Origin: Rhabditoides inermis
Taxonomy: Eukaryota > Nematoda > Chromadorea > Rhabditida > Rhabditidae
Assembly (NCBI GenBank): GCA_963966185.1
Contig: CAWZYM010000020.1
Span: forward strand, 92,501-156,500
Direction: 5' to 3'
Length of the DNA stretch: 64,000 bases
Of the stretch, positions 1 through 11,985 are shown one piece after another. Position numbers and translations under genes: made by a program. A model generated the notes under the pieces. It saw nothing but the letters and a program-made list of their open reading frames with translations, was not told where the DNA came from and made no database searches. Every line of letters begins with the position of its first letter. The stretch's first letter is position 1.

Positions 1-1656
1 TACCAATAAACATTTGATCGATTAATTGATTCCGAATCGCTTTCTTACCTCCAGCCACACTTGAGTGGGGACTGCCAGAGTGACCGAGTAGTGGGCGAAG
101 AGAGCGGCGGCTCTCACGGTGGGGGAGTCGTGCCAGCGGACTGGCTCAGCCACCGACAGCAGGGCACTGCAATGTATCGTATTGAGAGGAGAGAGAGAGA
201 GAGTGAGAGAGAGAGAGAGAGAGTCTCACCTAGTCATCTTGAGTACACTGGGCGCCCCTCTGGCCAGCTGCAGGATCTCACTCGCCGTGAACAGAATCGA
301 GCACAGCAGACCCGAGTCGCGCGCCTGAATAACATTATCTCAAATACCAAATAATCACACATCACCCCCCCCCCTCTTCCCCCGCTTCACGCACCCTGAG
401 ATGTAGATGTTCTCCGATGGTGGCTAGATTGAGCATAGGAAGGAGGAAGAGACCGACGCAGGCGTGCAGCCGGCGCCTTTCCACAACTACCGAGGGGCGG
501 GCAGAGGAGAAGCGACGCGTGTTGGACTCGATCCGAGCAGCCACCACCGAGCGCCAGTCGCCAGACACACTCCTCGTCGCCTCCTCCACCTTCTTCTCCT
601 CCTTCTGCTCCTTCTCCTCACCTACCGACAGCTCGCGCGCTGCCCGCAACACACACTCCAGCACCAGATACCTGGAATGGACAGTGAGCGAGAAGGAGAG
701 CGAGGAGAGAGAGAGAGAGAGAGAGAGTGAGGGGAAGGGAGGACGGGAAGGAGGGAGAGCGAGACGAACTCACCTGTGTGAGTGTGCGCAGTTCCTCTCG
801 TATACGATCTGTAGTAGTGGGGGCGCGAGCGCCGGTCGCACAGCTAGAGCCGCCGCCAGAACGTCCCGGCGTATCTCCTAGATCAGTACAGGTATGAATG
901 GGACCACAAATACACGCGGAAAACTCACCTCAAATCTTGGTGTCTTGAAGCGGTCTTCAATGAAGAGCATTTTGCGGACTGTCCTCTCGGCTGACTCCGC
1001 CCACCCGACTGCCTGCCGACGGATCAGACCCTCCAGCGAGAGCAGAGCCGCGTCGAATCTAAAGTAGAAGGTTTCTCCTTCTCTCTCCCCCACTCACCTC
1101 TCGTACTTCTCCTTCTCATCCAGCCACTCGAGACAGTCTCGGATGTATGCCGGCGGGGCGACCCGCTTCTCAGGTTCGGCCGAAGGGTCCAGTGACATCT
1201 AGAGAGTGTGTTAGAGAGTGAGAGAGTGAGAGAGAGAGCACCTGCTGGAATCTCGTCTCCTGCTCTGGCAGTGCGTACGCTGGCAGTTCGTCGTCACTGT
1301 CCATATCCTCGTCTACCACTCGCATCTCCACCATCCCTCCATCACTCTGCTCCTGCTCCTTCTCCTGCTCCTTCTCGACAGATAGTTCCTGTAAATCATA
1401 TCTCCTTTATTCACTGACATAATTCCTACACACCTTCTGTTCCTCCTCCGCCCCAGATACTATTCTCCTTAGCTCTTCCGTGAACGCGTCCGGTTGGTAG
1501 TCAAACTCCAGTCGCTCTGCCTTCTTCTCCTCTCCTCCTGCTTTTTCTCCTTCTCCTCCTCCCTCCTCCACCATCCATACACTCACAGCTTCCGCCACCA
1601 CCATGCCTTGCTGCCGGGTCGACACATCTAAAGATCATAGGAATGAGAAAGAGAGG

Positions 1657-1692
<36 letters not shown>

Positions 1693-2586
1693 GAGAGAGG
1701 GGGGGAGAGAAAGAGAAGAGTAGGAGAGTGATCGTTTCCTCACCACTGCTCTCCATCCGCCACTGTACGCCCTGCATTACTGTCGGGAACATCGCGCGCC
1801 AGAACGAAGGGGAACTATATTCGATGCAATCAATCGATAAATCAATCTCCCTCACCAAGTCTTCCTGGCAAAGTAGACGAGAGTCCTGCCTAGATGCTCG
1901 ACGATTGGCGGAGGAGCGCGCGAGTGCCAGCCGGCGTCCACCCACACCGAGAGAACCTGCAACTATCTCTCTCTCTCTCCTTTTCTCTCTCTCTCTCTCA
2001 CACACACACACACCTCTCTGACCACTCTCTCCACCATCGCCTCTCCGCCCACTCGATCCACATAGTCAGCCAGGATTCGCGGAACCAGCGGTGGACACGG
2101 TTTCTGCAAACAACAACACGTTGATGATGTTCAAAATAGCGACTCGTGCCACCTGCAGCAGCATCCTCTGGCAGAGCACTCGATAGACGAGAGCCGAACG
2201 GGTGAGAGAGTGGCCGAGGACAGCCTGCAACACTTTTCCCATCCAATCGCCCTCCCCTCTCCACCCACCACCATCTCATCCGCACTCCGCGCGCACAGAA
2301 TCAATTCCGAGAGAAGCTGCTCCCGCTCACGAGTCGACACCTCAACAAGGCAATGTCATACCATGAACTGAATTAGATGAAATTTTGTCATACACTGACT
2401 AGTGAACGTCCGTGAAGAATCACAGGTCAGGACAAATCTCGGACAGACCAAAGACACTCACCCCGTCGTCGACTCCGCCCACAAACAGCCTCTCGGCCAC
2501 TCGGCTGCGGATAGCCCCGCCCATCGAACAGTGACGGACCACGCACGACACGACACAGTAGCCAGAGGGAGACTGAACGAGTGGAT

Positions 2587-2619
<33 letters not shown>

Positions 2620-3654
2620 AAAAGAGAGAAAGAGAGAGAGAGAGACTAGCTACCTTTGTGAGGCGCGCCTTGGCCAATAGGGCGGCGGCGGTGCGCAAGT
2701 CTGCATCCTTGCTCTCACTCAGCAGGGACACGGCGCAGTCGAAAGCTGCACAGATGGCGCGCCTTCAAGAGATTCCACGATTTTTGAAACCAATTCACCT
2801 TTATTAGAACGACTTTACAGAAACCCTACTTTCACTACTCTCATCGCTGATTTTCTAAAGTCATAACATTATTGTTCACAAGCATGTCATGTGTGAAGTA
2901 TCCTTGTGGTGTGATAGATGTATGTACACTCGACCCACCCGATGGAGCGGGGGTGCTGTTCCCTCCGCGCAGTCAGTCTGCCCCCCGACACTCCTCGATT
3001 CGCGAGACGGTCCACCACAGACACCATCTCACCGCACCATCCGCGCAACTCCACGAGACGCTCTGAAGATTCCGATAGCACAAATTTGTGGTCCTTCATC
3101 GCAGGAACGTCAAAAAATCACATGCATCCGAATGGGACCGTACCCTCGTTTCCGCCATCTTCTACCCGCACACTCTTCTGGAGGACGGCAGAGATGCAGT
3201 CGGACATGTGGGCGTCCATCAATCTGAAATCTCTCTCTCTCCCTCCCTCCCCCGTTCCCTCTCCCCTACCTGGTCAATGTGTCCATACTAGTCTTCCCCT
3301 GTACCGCATCCGATAGTGCAGTGGAGAAAGCGAGCGGATCCGCCGATCCAATTATAGTCCATACCCGCTCCTCCATCTCAAGCAATCAGAATAAAACACA
3401 GATATGAAGAGAGGAGATAAACTTCCTTGCACTCACCTCTGTCTGTGTGAGCATCTTCTGCATATCATCCAGTCTGTCCAGCAAGCCACTCAAAACGCGA
3501 GAATCTGCGCAAGACGGCAAGTACTGTAAAGAGTCAATCAATACACCACTCTATCATTCAATTACCATACCTTGCCCAAATCCTCTAGCACGGCAATCAC
3601 CTGCCCCCTCTCGCTGGCAGACTCGAGTCGAGCCAGCAACGACGATTCCCCCAT
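1..3654 (-). CDS. clk-2: TELO2/CLK-2 (TEL2), TTT-complex subunit, 3' end outside window
   Basis: TELO2 works with TTI1 and TTI2 as a co-chaperone that matures PI3K-like kinases (ATM, ATR, mTOR); the worm gene clk-2/rad-5 acts in the S-phase checkpoint and lifespan. The ATG at 3654 opens an exon reading MGESSLLARLESASERGQ, followed by many small exons of helical-repeat protein. The diagnostic part is C-terminal: MDSDDELPAYALPEQE (about 1310-1260) matches the vertebrate LDSDDE linker, then APPAYIRDCLEWLDE (about 1170-1120) and SGDWRSVVAARIESNTRRF (about 575-515), matching the family's SDWRxVVEERIRSKTxR block before a helical repeat ending in FLLPML. The last exons in the window are about 324-237 and 173-49; the final one has a GTAAG donor, so the C-terminus lies beyond base 1. 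GA/CT microsatellites fill several introns. The family assignment is strong; some middle exons (about 2750-1400) are read only roughly. Confidence 0.85.
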
Positions 3655-3718
3655 ACTGTAACGCTATGAATACTGTATTGAAAAAGGCGTTCCAGTAAAT
3701 CGTCTCTAACCACTATAC

Positions 3719-5107
3719 CACACCGTCTCTGTAAGAATCGGACACTTTTTGGGCATGTGGTTACTAGGAGCTATGCAGGCGCATACAAGGATTATCGAAG
3801 GTCCTCTACAAGATGTATAGGGTCGTTTTTGTCAAATATGCAAATTTGGCCCATTAAGAGACCACTACCTCAAATCGAACAATTTTTACCAAAACACTTA
3901 AAATAAGAGCTCGTTCGATTCTTTATCAAATTCTAAGAACTTTTTCATATAAAATGTTTTTCGAAAAAAATAAGTTCAAAAAAGTTATGATCAAAAAGAT
4001 GAACAATTTGCATATTTTCGATTTTTTTGAAAATGTTGCTGACCTGAGAAGCAAGAATGATTAGCACCATTTGAAAGAACGTGTTTTGTTTGGTCTACAT
4101 GATTTTTATGAAGAAAATCAATCCTGACATCATCTGCCATCCAGACGGTTGAAAGTGGTCCGGAAAGCGATGTTTCGGCATTTTTCGATTTTTCGCCCTG
4201 TGTCACTGCGAAGAAGCAAAAAGCAAATACACCATGATAATCTACGCACTTCGTTTAGTATATGGACGTGTTTTCATGGCAATCTATCATGACGTCATCT
4301 GCCATCCAGACCAGACGGTTGCATTTGCACTATCCAGTACAACCAACGGATATGGGTGATGGGTCAACGAAAAACTTGAGCGGGATAACGAACAAAAACA
4401 GCAAACGGGAATGCACTGAATCACACGAGCGAAAATCTTGGATCTTGAGATATCTTTTTGATAGTTTGAAATGATAATTAAAGGTGCACAATAACTGCAA
4501 ACTTGTCCGGACCACTTTCAACCGTCTGGATGGCAGATGACGTCATGATAGATTTTCATGAAAACACGTCCATATACTAAACAAAGTGCGTAGATTATCA
4601 TGGTGTATTTGCTTTTTGCTTCTTCGCAGTGACACAGGGCGAAAAATCGAAAAATGCCAAAACATCGCTTTCCGGACCACTTTCAACCGTCTGGATGGCA
4701 GATGATGTCAGGATTGATTTTCTTCATAAAAAACATGTAGACCAAACAAAACACGCTTTTTCAAATGGTGCTAATTATTCTTGCTTCTCAGGTCAGCAAC
4801 ATTTTCAAAAAAATCGAAAGTATGCAAATTTTTCATCTTTTTGATCATAACTTTTTTGAACTTAACTTTTTCGAAAAACATTTTATATGAAAAAATTCTT
4901 AGATTCTGATAAGAAATCGAACGAGCTCTTATTTTAAGTGTTTTGGCAAAAATTGAATCGATTTGAGGTAGTGGTCCCTTAATAGGCCAAATTTGCATAT
5001 TTGACAAAAACGACCCTATACATCTTGTAGAGAACCTTCGATAATCCTTGTATGCGCCGGCATAGCTCCTAGTAACCACCTCGTCCGATTCTTACAGAGA
5101 CGGTGTG
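3719..5107. mobile_element. Foldback DNA transposon with about 600-bp inverted arms
   Basis: The sequence from 3719 reads CACACCGTCTCTGTAAGAAT, and the end at 5107 is its exact reverse complement. The two arms (about 3719-4321 and 4517-5107) remain nearly complementary along their length, around an unpaired centre of about 200 bp. The element is flanked on both sides by ATAC (3715-3718 and 5108-5111), a likely 4-bp target-site duplication. A unit built on CATCTGCCATCCAGACGG recurs in the arms and centre. The mirror-image small ORFs at 3991 and 4629 come from the arms and are not genes. It lies between the starts of TELO2 and the end of AKAP17A. No transposase is visible, so it is non-autonomous; the superfamily is not assigned. 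Confidence 0.85.
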
Positions 5108-5187
5108 ATACTAGATACGCACACTGTACAATAACAGTTTTAGTTAGTAAGTACATTACACATAATACATTTACATAAACGATAATT

Positions 5188-5193
5188 TTTATT
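5188..5193 (-). other. Polyadenylation signal of AKAP17A
   Basis: AATAAA on the minus strand about 107 bases after the AKAP17A stop, between that gene and the end of the foldback element. Confidence 0.5.
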
Positions 5194-5299
5194 ACGTTCT
5201 GTACAGTCAACAACGAAAATCACTTAGATGACAACATCAATCACCCGAATATGATATGCAAAGTGAGTGTGACACGGGGATGGCAAGATTGGGGAAGGA

Positions 5300-7746
5300 C
5301 TAGTCACGGCTGCGCTTCCGCCGCTTCTCCTTCTCCTCCCTGCTCCTCTTCCGCTTCTTCTCCTTCTTGTCCTCGCCCTTCTTCTTCTTCTTCTCCTTCA
5401 CTCCTCCCTTCGCCGCAGCCATCTTCTCCAGTAGCTGAACACGTAACATGTATCTCCCTCTCTCCCTTCTCCTCCTCACCCTCTGCCGCATCCTCTCCTC
5501 CTGTTGTCTGAGCAGTGACTCTCTGAGTGTGCCCTCTCCCTCCACCACTGGGATGAGATCATCCGGCTCCCCTCCATCCAGAACACATCGCAGACGGATC
5601 TCCGCCGCGCGCTTCTGACGAGATTCGCGCTCCTGAAAAGCAAGCAATTCAAATCACATTTTAAAAAATGTATTGAATACTGCTAACGGTACAATACAAT
5701 ATACAATACGTTTATTATTATCATCGACACAATGAGTAGTGTGTGATGTGGGCACATCCACATACCTCGATCCTGTGGAATACAGCGTGGAGTAGCCGCC
5801 TGGCCTCCGCCTGTCTGGCGATGCGCGCGTCCTGTGCCTCTTGCTTCTCCCGCCGCCGTCTCTCCTCCTCTTCCTCCGCCCGACGACGCTGCAATCAATC
5901 AATATCTGTCTGCCCCCTCCATACCACAACACTCTACTGCGATTCGTCTCCTACGGCCGCATCATTCCCACCCAAAGATGACGGTAGCATGTACATCCTT
6001 TTGTTTGGGTTTTTGCATATTCATTGTTCGCCTACCATTACAATAAACATTACATTATTGCCCCTCACCTTGAGCTCAGCCTTCATCTTCCTCCTGTGCT
6101 CCCTCTCCTCCCTCCTCTTCTCCTTCTCCATCTCCTCGGCCAGCCGACGCGCCTCCTCCTCCTGCCTGCAACACACCTCAAATTAACCAATACAAAACAA
6201 TCATACACCCGTCCAAGCACAGAGGAACAATAGAGTAAACCCGACAATATCACCTGTTTGTACACCAGTCATGACCGTCTCTCGCCCACCTCTTCCTGAC
6301 TTGCTCCTCGGTGAGGCGTCTCTGTTCGGCCACCATGCGCACCCTCTCCTTGTCTCGCAGGGCCATCTTCACCGCGCTGAGATGACGCGAGCGGTCGTAG
6401 TCCACCTACACGGCACACGCCACGTGAAAGCATACGTCATTAGCAGCATTACAACTAATTAGTTCGAATTGTAGATGTATCAAATACTTCATGTTTACAT
6501 GGATTATACTGATATTATAAAATCGTACAAATGCAAACACACCTTGACATGCGCATGTAGGAAGCGTCCCTCTGCTCGTTTTATCCACTTCATGCCCCTC
6601 AGTCGTGCCATGGCCTTGGAAAAGCCGGCGTAGTCATCGTACTGCACGTACGCCTCGAAGTACAACTCCTGCAATTGAGATTCTCTATCGCACGCTTGCG
6701 CGTTGGAGTTCTCACTCAGCCATGTCAAAAAAATTATGGGGGATAATAAAATATAACACATTCAAACGACAAACCTGTCCGAATCCCAGTCCCTTTGACT
6801 GTATGCCGCTGATCTTGGAGGCCATGAGGTGGCGCACGGGGTCGCACACCGGAATGTCCACCGCCCGCACCTCGCCGAAGTTCTCCATCGCGCCCCTCAA
6901 CAAGCGCTCCGACGGGTGGTCCGTGATACCGTCCTGCAACACAGTGATATTTTTCGAGCTCAACCAGTGACTGCACTTGTTATTAAAAAATCGACTGACG
7001 CTGAACCAGTTGATGGGCAGCTTTGCGAGGTGGATTGTGTCGGGTCGCTCGCCCGGCCGGCTCTCGTCCAGCTTGTTCTTCAGGAAGAACATGTCCCAGT
7101 CGGTGCGCGTCGGGAAATCGCACGCTGCCTCCGACGCACGCACCTGCACACATAGATGTGTACCGCGATTTGAAAGAAGGTGTACCTTGAGTGCGTCGGC
7201 GTAGCCCGAGACCTTCATCGAGTAGCTGTCGAAACGGCGCAGAACCTGAACGAGTGGTGGGTAATGCGATGATGTAATCACGACTCATATTCCGCATACG
7301 TTCAGAAAACCAACTAAAACAGTTTGTGATTCACTTTCTCAAAACACTACTACAACAGACCTCCTTCATGATACTGCGCGAGGCGAGCTCCGCCTCGAAT
7401 GTCGCCTGCTCCAGCGAGCTCTCCCGCACCCGGATCGCTTGCATCTATGACGCATGCATGAAAGCACATTTGCAGACAAACATGAACAAGAATAAACAAC
7501 AACAATCAACACACGATACCTCATACGGGACGATCGCCTTCTTGAGCTTCTCCATGAGGTCCCAATTGGAGATGGACTGTCCCACGATCTTCACCTGAAC
7601 GGGACGATGTACATACAAGGGTAGGAAATGCATACCTGTGGCAGTTTGACGACGATGACGATCTTGGCTATGGGTTTGAGGAAGAGGTCGTGGCGCTCGT
7701 CGAACGGCGCCAGCTCATCCGCATCCACCGCCTCCGTCAACGCCAT
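5300..7746 (-). CDS. akap17a: AKAP17A (XE7/SFRS17A)-like splicing-associated anchoring protein
   Basis: AKAP17A is a nuclear-speckle protein that binds PKA and influences alternative splicing. The exons read in order with clear family blocks: LFLKPIAKIVIVVKLPQ (first exon, 7746-7636), GQSISNWDLMEKLKKAIVP (7593-7519), CDFPTRTDWDMFF and ERPDTIHLAKLPINWF (about 7143-7000), FGEVRAVDIPVCDP (about 6934-6776) and LYFEAYVQYDDYAGFSKAM (about 6668-6543), which together form the RRM-like core. After that come three exons of alternating Arg/Glu/Lys helix and a very basic tail ending KRRKRSRD at 5302. The ATG follows a TCAG by three bases. The product is roughly 480 residues, shorter than the 695-residue human protein and lacking its long tail. 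The PKA-binding helices cannot be confirmed by eye. Confidence 0.9.
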
Positions 7747-8970
7747 ATACTGACTAAAATATATGTGTAATGTGTTTGTTTGTGTTCGGTTATAAGAAAT
7801 AGAAAAACACAAATGTAAACTGAAATAAACACAAAATTGAAAATATAAATAACCGCCATCTCTTGCATTGACGAAACACCGTTATGTAGCTATAGTAACC
7901 GGTCACAACACTTGTGGACTCACTCAATGAGAGGAGCAGAGCAGATGCAGAGCAGGATATAAATTTGATTACGTTTCAGGTTTTCTGCTTCTAGCAAAGT
8001 TCGGTTGTGATCTGATTCACCCATTCGTCTCCGCTTCGTTTGAACAACAACAAAACAACAACACGTTCCTTGATCAATCAGTAATCCTTCTCTCCTCTCC
8101 CTCTCACTCTATTACACCAGCAGTCAGTGTGGTCATAGTGCTCTTTCCTTCTTCCAATCTCCCGTCTGCCGTGTCTGTCCTCTAAATGATCGCTGTCTGT
8201 TCTATGCCCGAGGGGCGCCTTGTGCAGTAGTCGTCTTGCAGCTATGCAAGTGTCACTTTTCACATGCTGTAATCTGCGTCATGTGTGTCGTTTCTCGCGA
8301 GGCGAGCGGAGAAGCGAGAGAGGCGTCCGAGCCGAGTGCTCTTTCAATCTTTCAACTCGACAACTCTTGACCTCGTCTCGGTATCGGCTGCGCAGACGCA
8401 CGCATCGATCGGTCTCACTCTGCAAACGGACCTCTATGTATCCCTTCCTCAATGAGTGCAATCCCTCTAATCTACCTGCGTCTCGCTCTCTCTTTCTCTC
8501 TCTCTCGTCCCACCGCCCTCCCCCAATCTCCATATTCATTGGATCCAGTTCAGTTCGGAGGACTTCATCATAAAGACACCATCATAAAGCCTCGGCTTCC
8601 TCGGTGTGGTTTTGTGTCTCCACTGGCTAGCACCGGGGCTATTACTATTACTGCTTTACTGCCATTCTCTCTCACTCGACGTCATCGCCCGTCCATCCTG
8701 CCCCGAGGGCATCTTCTCCCTCTCTCCCTTCCTTCATTTTTTCTCCTTCCTCACAGGTGTCAGTTGTCAAGGCGGTCCTCATTGAAAACAGCTGATTCTA
8801 GTGGCAGACTTGATTTTTCCCTCAGCTTCTTCCGCGTTACAATCGTTCCATTGCCCTTCTCTTCACAAATCACTTCTCCTCTATCGCACTGCTGCTTCTC
8901 CTCCATCTTCTTCGTTCCATTCTCCTTCTCCTGCTCCTTCTCCACGCTGCTCCTTTTCAGTCTGCTCCAA
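7747..8970. other. Divergent spacer between AKAP17A and the methyltransferase
   Basis: This 1.2-kb head-to-head spacer must hold the promoters and leader sequences of both flanking genes. It is rich in CT runs toward 8480-8950. No conserved protein segment, RNA gene or repeat was recognised; the long plus-strand ORF at 8452-9051 is low complexity apart from the true first exon at its end. Confidence 0.5.
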
Positions 8971-9366
8971 ATGGGTGAGGTACACACGACTGCCGACTAC
9001 AACACTGCCTTCGACCCCGATGCCTACCTCGAGCACTACTTCAGCAAGTGAGTTGGGACCATTCAAATCAACGTCTGTGATAAGAGTAACCAGCATCGCA
9101 TTGGAAGAGACTTTGGAAACACTTGCTCGTTTGATTGTTTGGGCTGAGATCAACGGGATTGCTACTTCTCCCCGCCGCGCGCGCATAAAAACAACACCTT
9201 CTAGAAAGAGAGTGGAGTGCGCGCCCGGCTGCACTGTATCCTTCCACCTCCCCCCCCCCCCCCTCCCTTCCTCTTTTTCCAACCCACTTCGCGCGCTGTT
9301 GTGACGTCCGAACGCGCACAAGTACACACAAAAAAGAGAGACGGCGGGCCCGCCGAGACAGGAGAC

Positions 9367-9403
<37 letters not shown>

Positions 9404-9749
9404 GTGATTCCCCCGTCTGATCTATACATCCCAGCGCTCAATAACACTCACCACCCGCAATAACACCTCAGGAAATGATTCGATCACTCGTCACTCCATT
9501 CAAAACACACTGACACACAAAACACAATACATCACTAGGTGAGGTGAGTGAGGTCATATGTATCAAAACTTTCTGAAGGTGAAGGTCTTTTGTCAGCAAA
9601 AGCTGAGTCTGACATCTACTTCACAAGTGATGTGTTTGCAGGGAGTCGATCGAGGATGGCACGCGAGTCTCGCTCTTTGCCCTGCCAGTATTCGCCCATA
9701 TCATGAAGCAGACCATGAAGCCCGAGGAGCGACAGACACTGCTAGGTGA

Positions 9750-9804
<55 letters not shown>

Positions 9805-11107
9805 TCCCTTCTAGACGTGGGCGCGGGGCCCACCATCTACTCGGCGGTCTGCTTCCGGGAGGTGGTGCAGAAGTGCTACCTGACAGACTATGTGGACAAG
9901 AATCTGGACAGGTTGAGCGAGTGGCTGGAAAACAAGGAGGAGGCGTATGACTGGAAGCCCACCATCAGGATCATCAAGAGGTGCGCGGAGAGAGAGGGGA
10001 GAGAGATAGAGAGAGAGAGAGAGACTCCATTCAGGACGGAGGGTGGCAGTCCGCCGTCGGACACCGAGATGTCTTCGATCGAGGAGAAGACGCGGCATCT
10101 GGTGCGAGAGGGGGGCATCCTGTTCTCCAATGTCCACGAAACAGTGCCGGTACCCGCGCTGCCAATGAAGCAGGTGAGAGAGAGAGAAAGAGAGAAAGAG
10201 AGAAAGAGAGAGAGAGAAAGAGAGAAAGAGAGAGAGAGAGAGAAAGAGAGAAAGAGAGAGAGAGAGAAAGAGAGAAAGAGAGAAAGAAGGCAATGACGCC
10301 ATTCCAGGCGGACATTCTCGTCTCGGTGTTCTGCCTCGAATCCGCGTGCGCCAACTACGATGAGTATAAGCGGGCGCTCGGCAACATGGTCAGTCTCCCT
10401 CTCTCCCTCTCTCCCTCCCCCTCTCTCTCTCTCCCTCTCTCTCTCTCCACCCTCCCCTCTCTCTCCACCGTCCCTCTCTTGCAGCTCTCGCAGCTCCGCT
10501 CTGGTGGTCGCTTCGTGCTCGGCTCTGTTCTGGACGATGACGCTTACAACGCCGGCCGACAGGTCAGTCCCCCCCCCCTTCTCTCGTCCGCTCACAGCCT
10601 GCCCACCTCACTACACACCCTCATACCGATCCTCCGAATACCCCCCGCCAACCCACTCTCACCATTCTAGGACCATCACACCTCGCCACACCTCTTCACT
10701 ATAACCATTTGTGACGGGGTCAGTGTGGGGGGGAATGCTGTCAGTCGCTCTTTCCGATGAGACGTGTGCGCCTTTTGGTATAGCTGTAGCCGCTAACTCT
10801 CTCTTTCCCTGTTGCGTTTCCCCTCCACTCACCCTAGTAGATAGACATGTTTCGGAAAATGTGAAAGTCCAGTCTCTTCGAACCGATTCCGTTTCGAAAA
10901 GGCTGTGACGATGCATGCGAGCTTTCGGGTTCACTTCTGCCACACCCCTTTCTCACTCTCCCATTCCAGACCGTCTTCTCTCTTCTTCGCCTCACCGAAG
11001 AGTTCATCTCGAAGACTCTGGAAGAACTCGGCATGGACACGACCACCGTCAAGAAGTACGTGTTGGAGGAGGAGGGAGTGATGTTCCTCATGATCAGCAA
11101 GAAGTAG
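8971..11107 (+). CDS. PNMT/NNMT/TEMT-family amine N-methyltransferase
   Basis: A complete model of 260 residues reads through seven exons with consistent phase: 8971-9047, 9642-9745, 9815-9980, 10035-10173, 10308-10388, 10485-10562 and 10970-11107. It carries the marks of the SAM-dependent NNMT/PNMT family: an N-terminal FDPDAYLEHYFS, the SAM-binding loop LLDVGAGPTIYSAV directly after the exon 2/3 junction, the acidic motif LTDYVDKNLDRLSEWL, and a late ADILVSVFCLESACANYDEY segment. The family methylates nicotinamide or phenylethanolamine-type amines in the cytosol; nematodes have an expanded set (anmt genes), so the substrate is unknown. Length fits the family (about 260-285). Introns hold long CT and GA tracts. 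AATAAA lies at 11377. Confidence 0.9.
9747..9802. repeat. (CT)n microsatellite in methyltransferase intron 2
   Basis: An almost unbroken CT dinucleotide run fills most of a 69-base intron between the GTGAGCAT donor and the CTTCTAG acceptor, so it also forms the polypyrimidine tract. Confidence 0.9.
10174..10288. repeat. (GA)n/(GAAA)n microsatellite in methyltransferase intron 4
   Basis: The run begins inside the splice donor itself (CAG then GTGAGAGAGAGAG) and continues for about 115 bases, interrupted by AAAG steps. It generates spurious Arg-Glu/Ser-Leu ORFs on both strands. Confidence 0.9.
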
Positions 11108-11985
11108 GAGGAGCAGGAGCAGGAGCAGGAGGAGGCCATCATGACACGAGACTGGACTGACATATTGACTGCGCATTTTTTTGGGTACTAAGTATTGACT
11201 TTTCGCCACTTGTACTTTTGTGAGTTCACGTGTGCCATTTGTTTCCGTGCTAGAACATCGAATACCGCCCACAGTATTCTCGCAAAAATAGTGAGTGATT
11301 GTATATATTTCCACGATAGGGTATGAATAGGACACCGAGTGCATATCAATTTCATATGTAATTTATTGTATTTCGTAATAAAGTTCATTGAAGATCGCAG
11401 TACGACGTACATAAAAATGCTAGCATTTTTTTATAGCACTGTTCTAATGATGTTTATCGTTTAGCAGTCACGCAGATAAACAATCAAGCAAACATTGACA
11501 CATGTCAGTCTTGACAGCACGCTTCAACTACAAACTGTTTTTGACGATTGACGCGAGTCCTATACGTCAGCCGAGGAGTATTGTATACACGTTTGCGACC
11601 TAGTATACTAGAACCAATTGGCAATACATCAACTCCTTCGAATGAAAACTGATAATCATTGAATACAAATATATTTTAAAAAGGGCTTTTCCGTGTTTAC
11701 TAATCCTCCCTCGCAGAATGTAAGAGGACAACGAGACAACATGATAGAAAGAGTGTGACGGTGAAAGGATCTCGCTCCTTATTCACCAAAAACTGCATAA
11801 TCTGTAGGATTTCAATAGTTATATCTAATGGCAACTTTAACATAATTGATTTGCGCGTAAGCGACGCCTCTATGACGCGCAAATGGTGTGAGGTATCGAT
11901 TTTAAACAAGAGAAATGGCGCGAGCAATATAATGAGCAGATGCGTAATGATCGTATAGAAAGCGTCCTGCCTACTCACTTTTGTT
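11108..11985. other. 3' UTR of the methyltransferase and spacer before the F-box-like gene
   Basis: Holds the methyltransferase 3' UTR, its AATAAA at 11377-11382, and the upstream region of the next gene. No further gene or repeat was recognised. Confidence 0.45.
11377..11382 (+). other. Polyadenylation signal of the methyltransferase gene
   Basis: Canonical AATAAA about 270 bases after the stop codon, in the TTTCGTAATAAAGTTC context. Confidence 0.6.

Noticed and set aside
3991..4844. Two near-identical ORFs on opposite strands (MTQGEKSKNA...)
   Set aside because: They are mirror images in the two arms of the foldback element with no protein-like conservation.
9703..10670. Long Ser-Leu and Arg-Glu rich ORFs on both strands
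   Set aside because: Translated GA/CT microsatellites joined to true methyltransferase exons.
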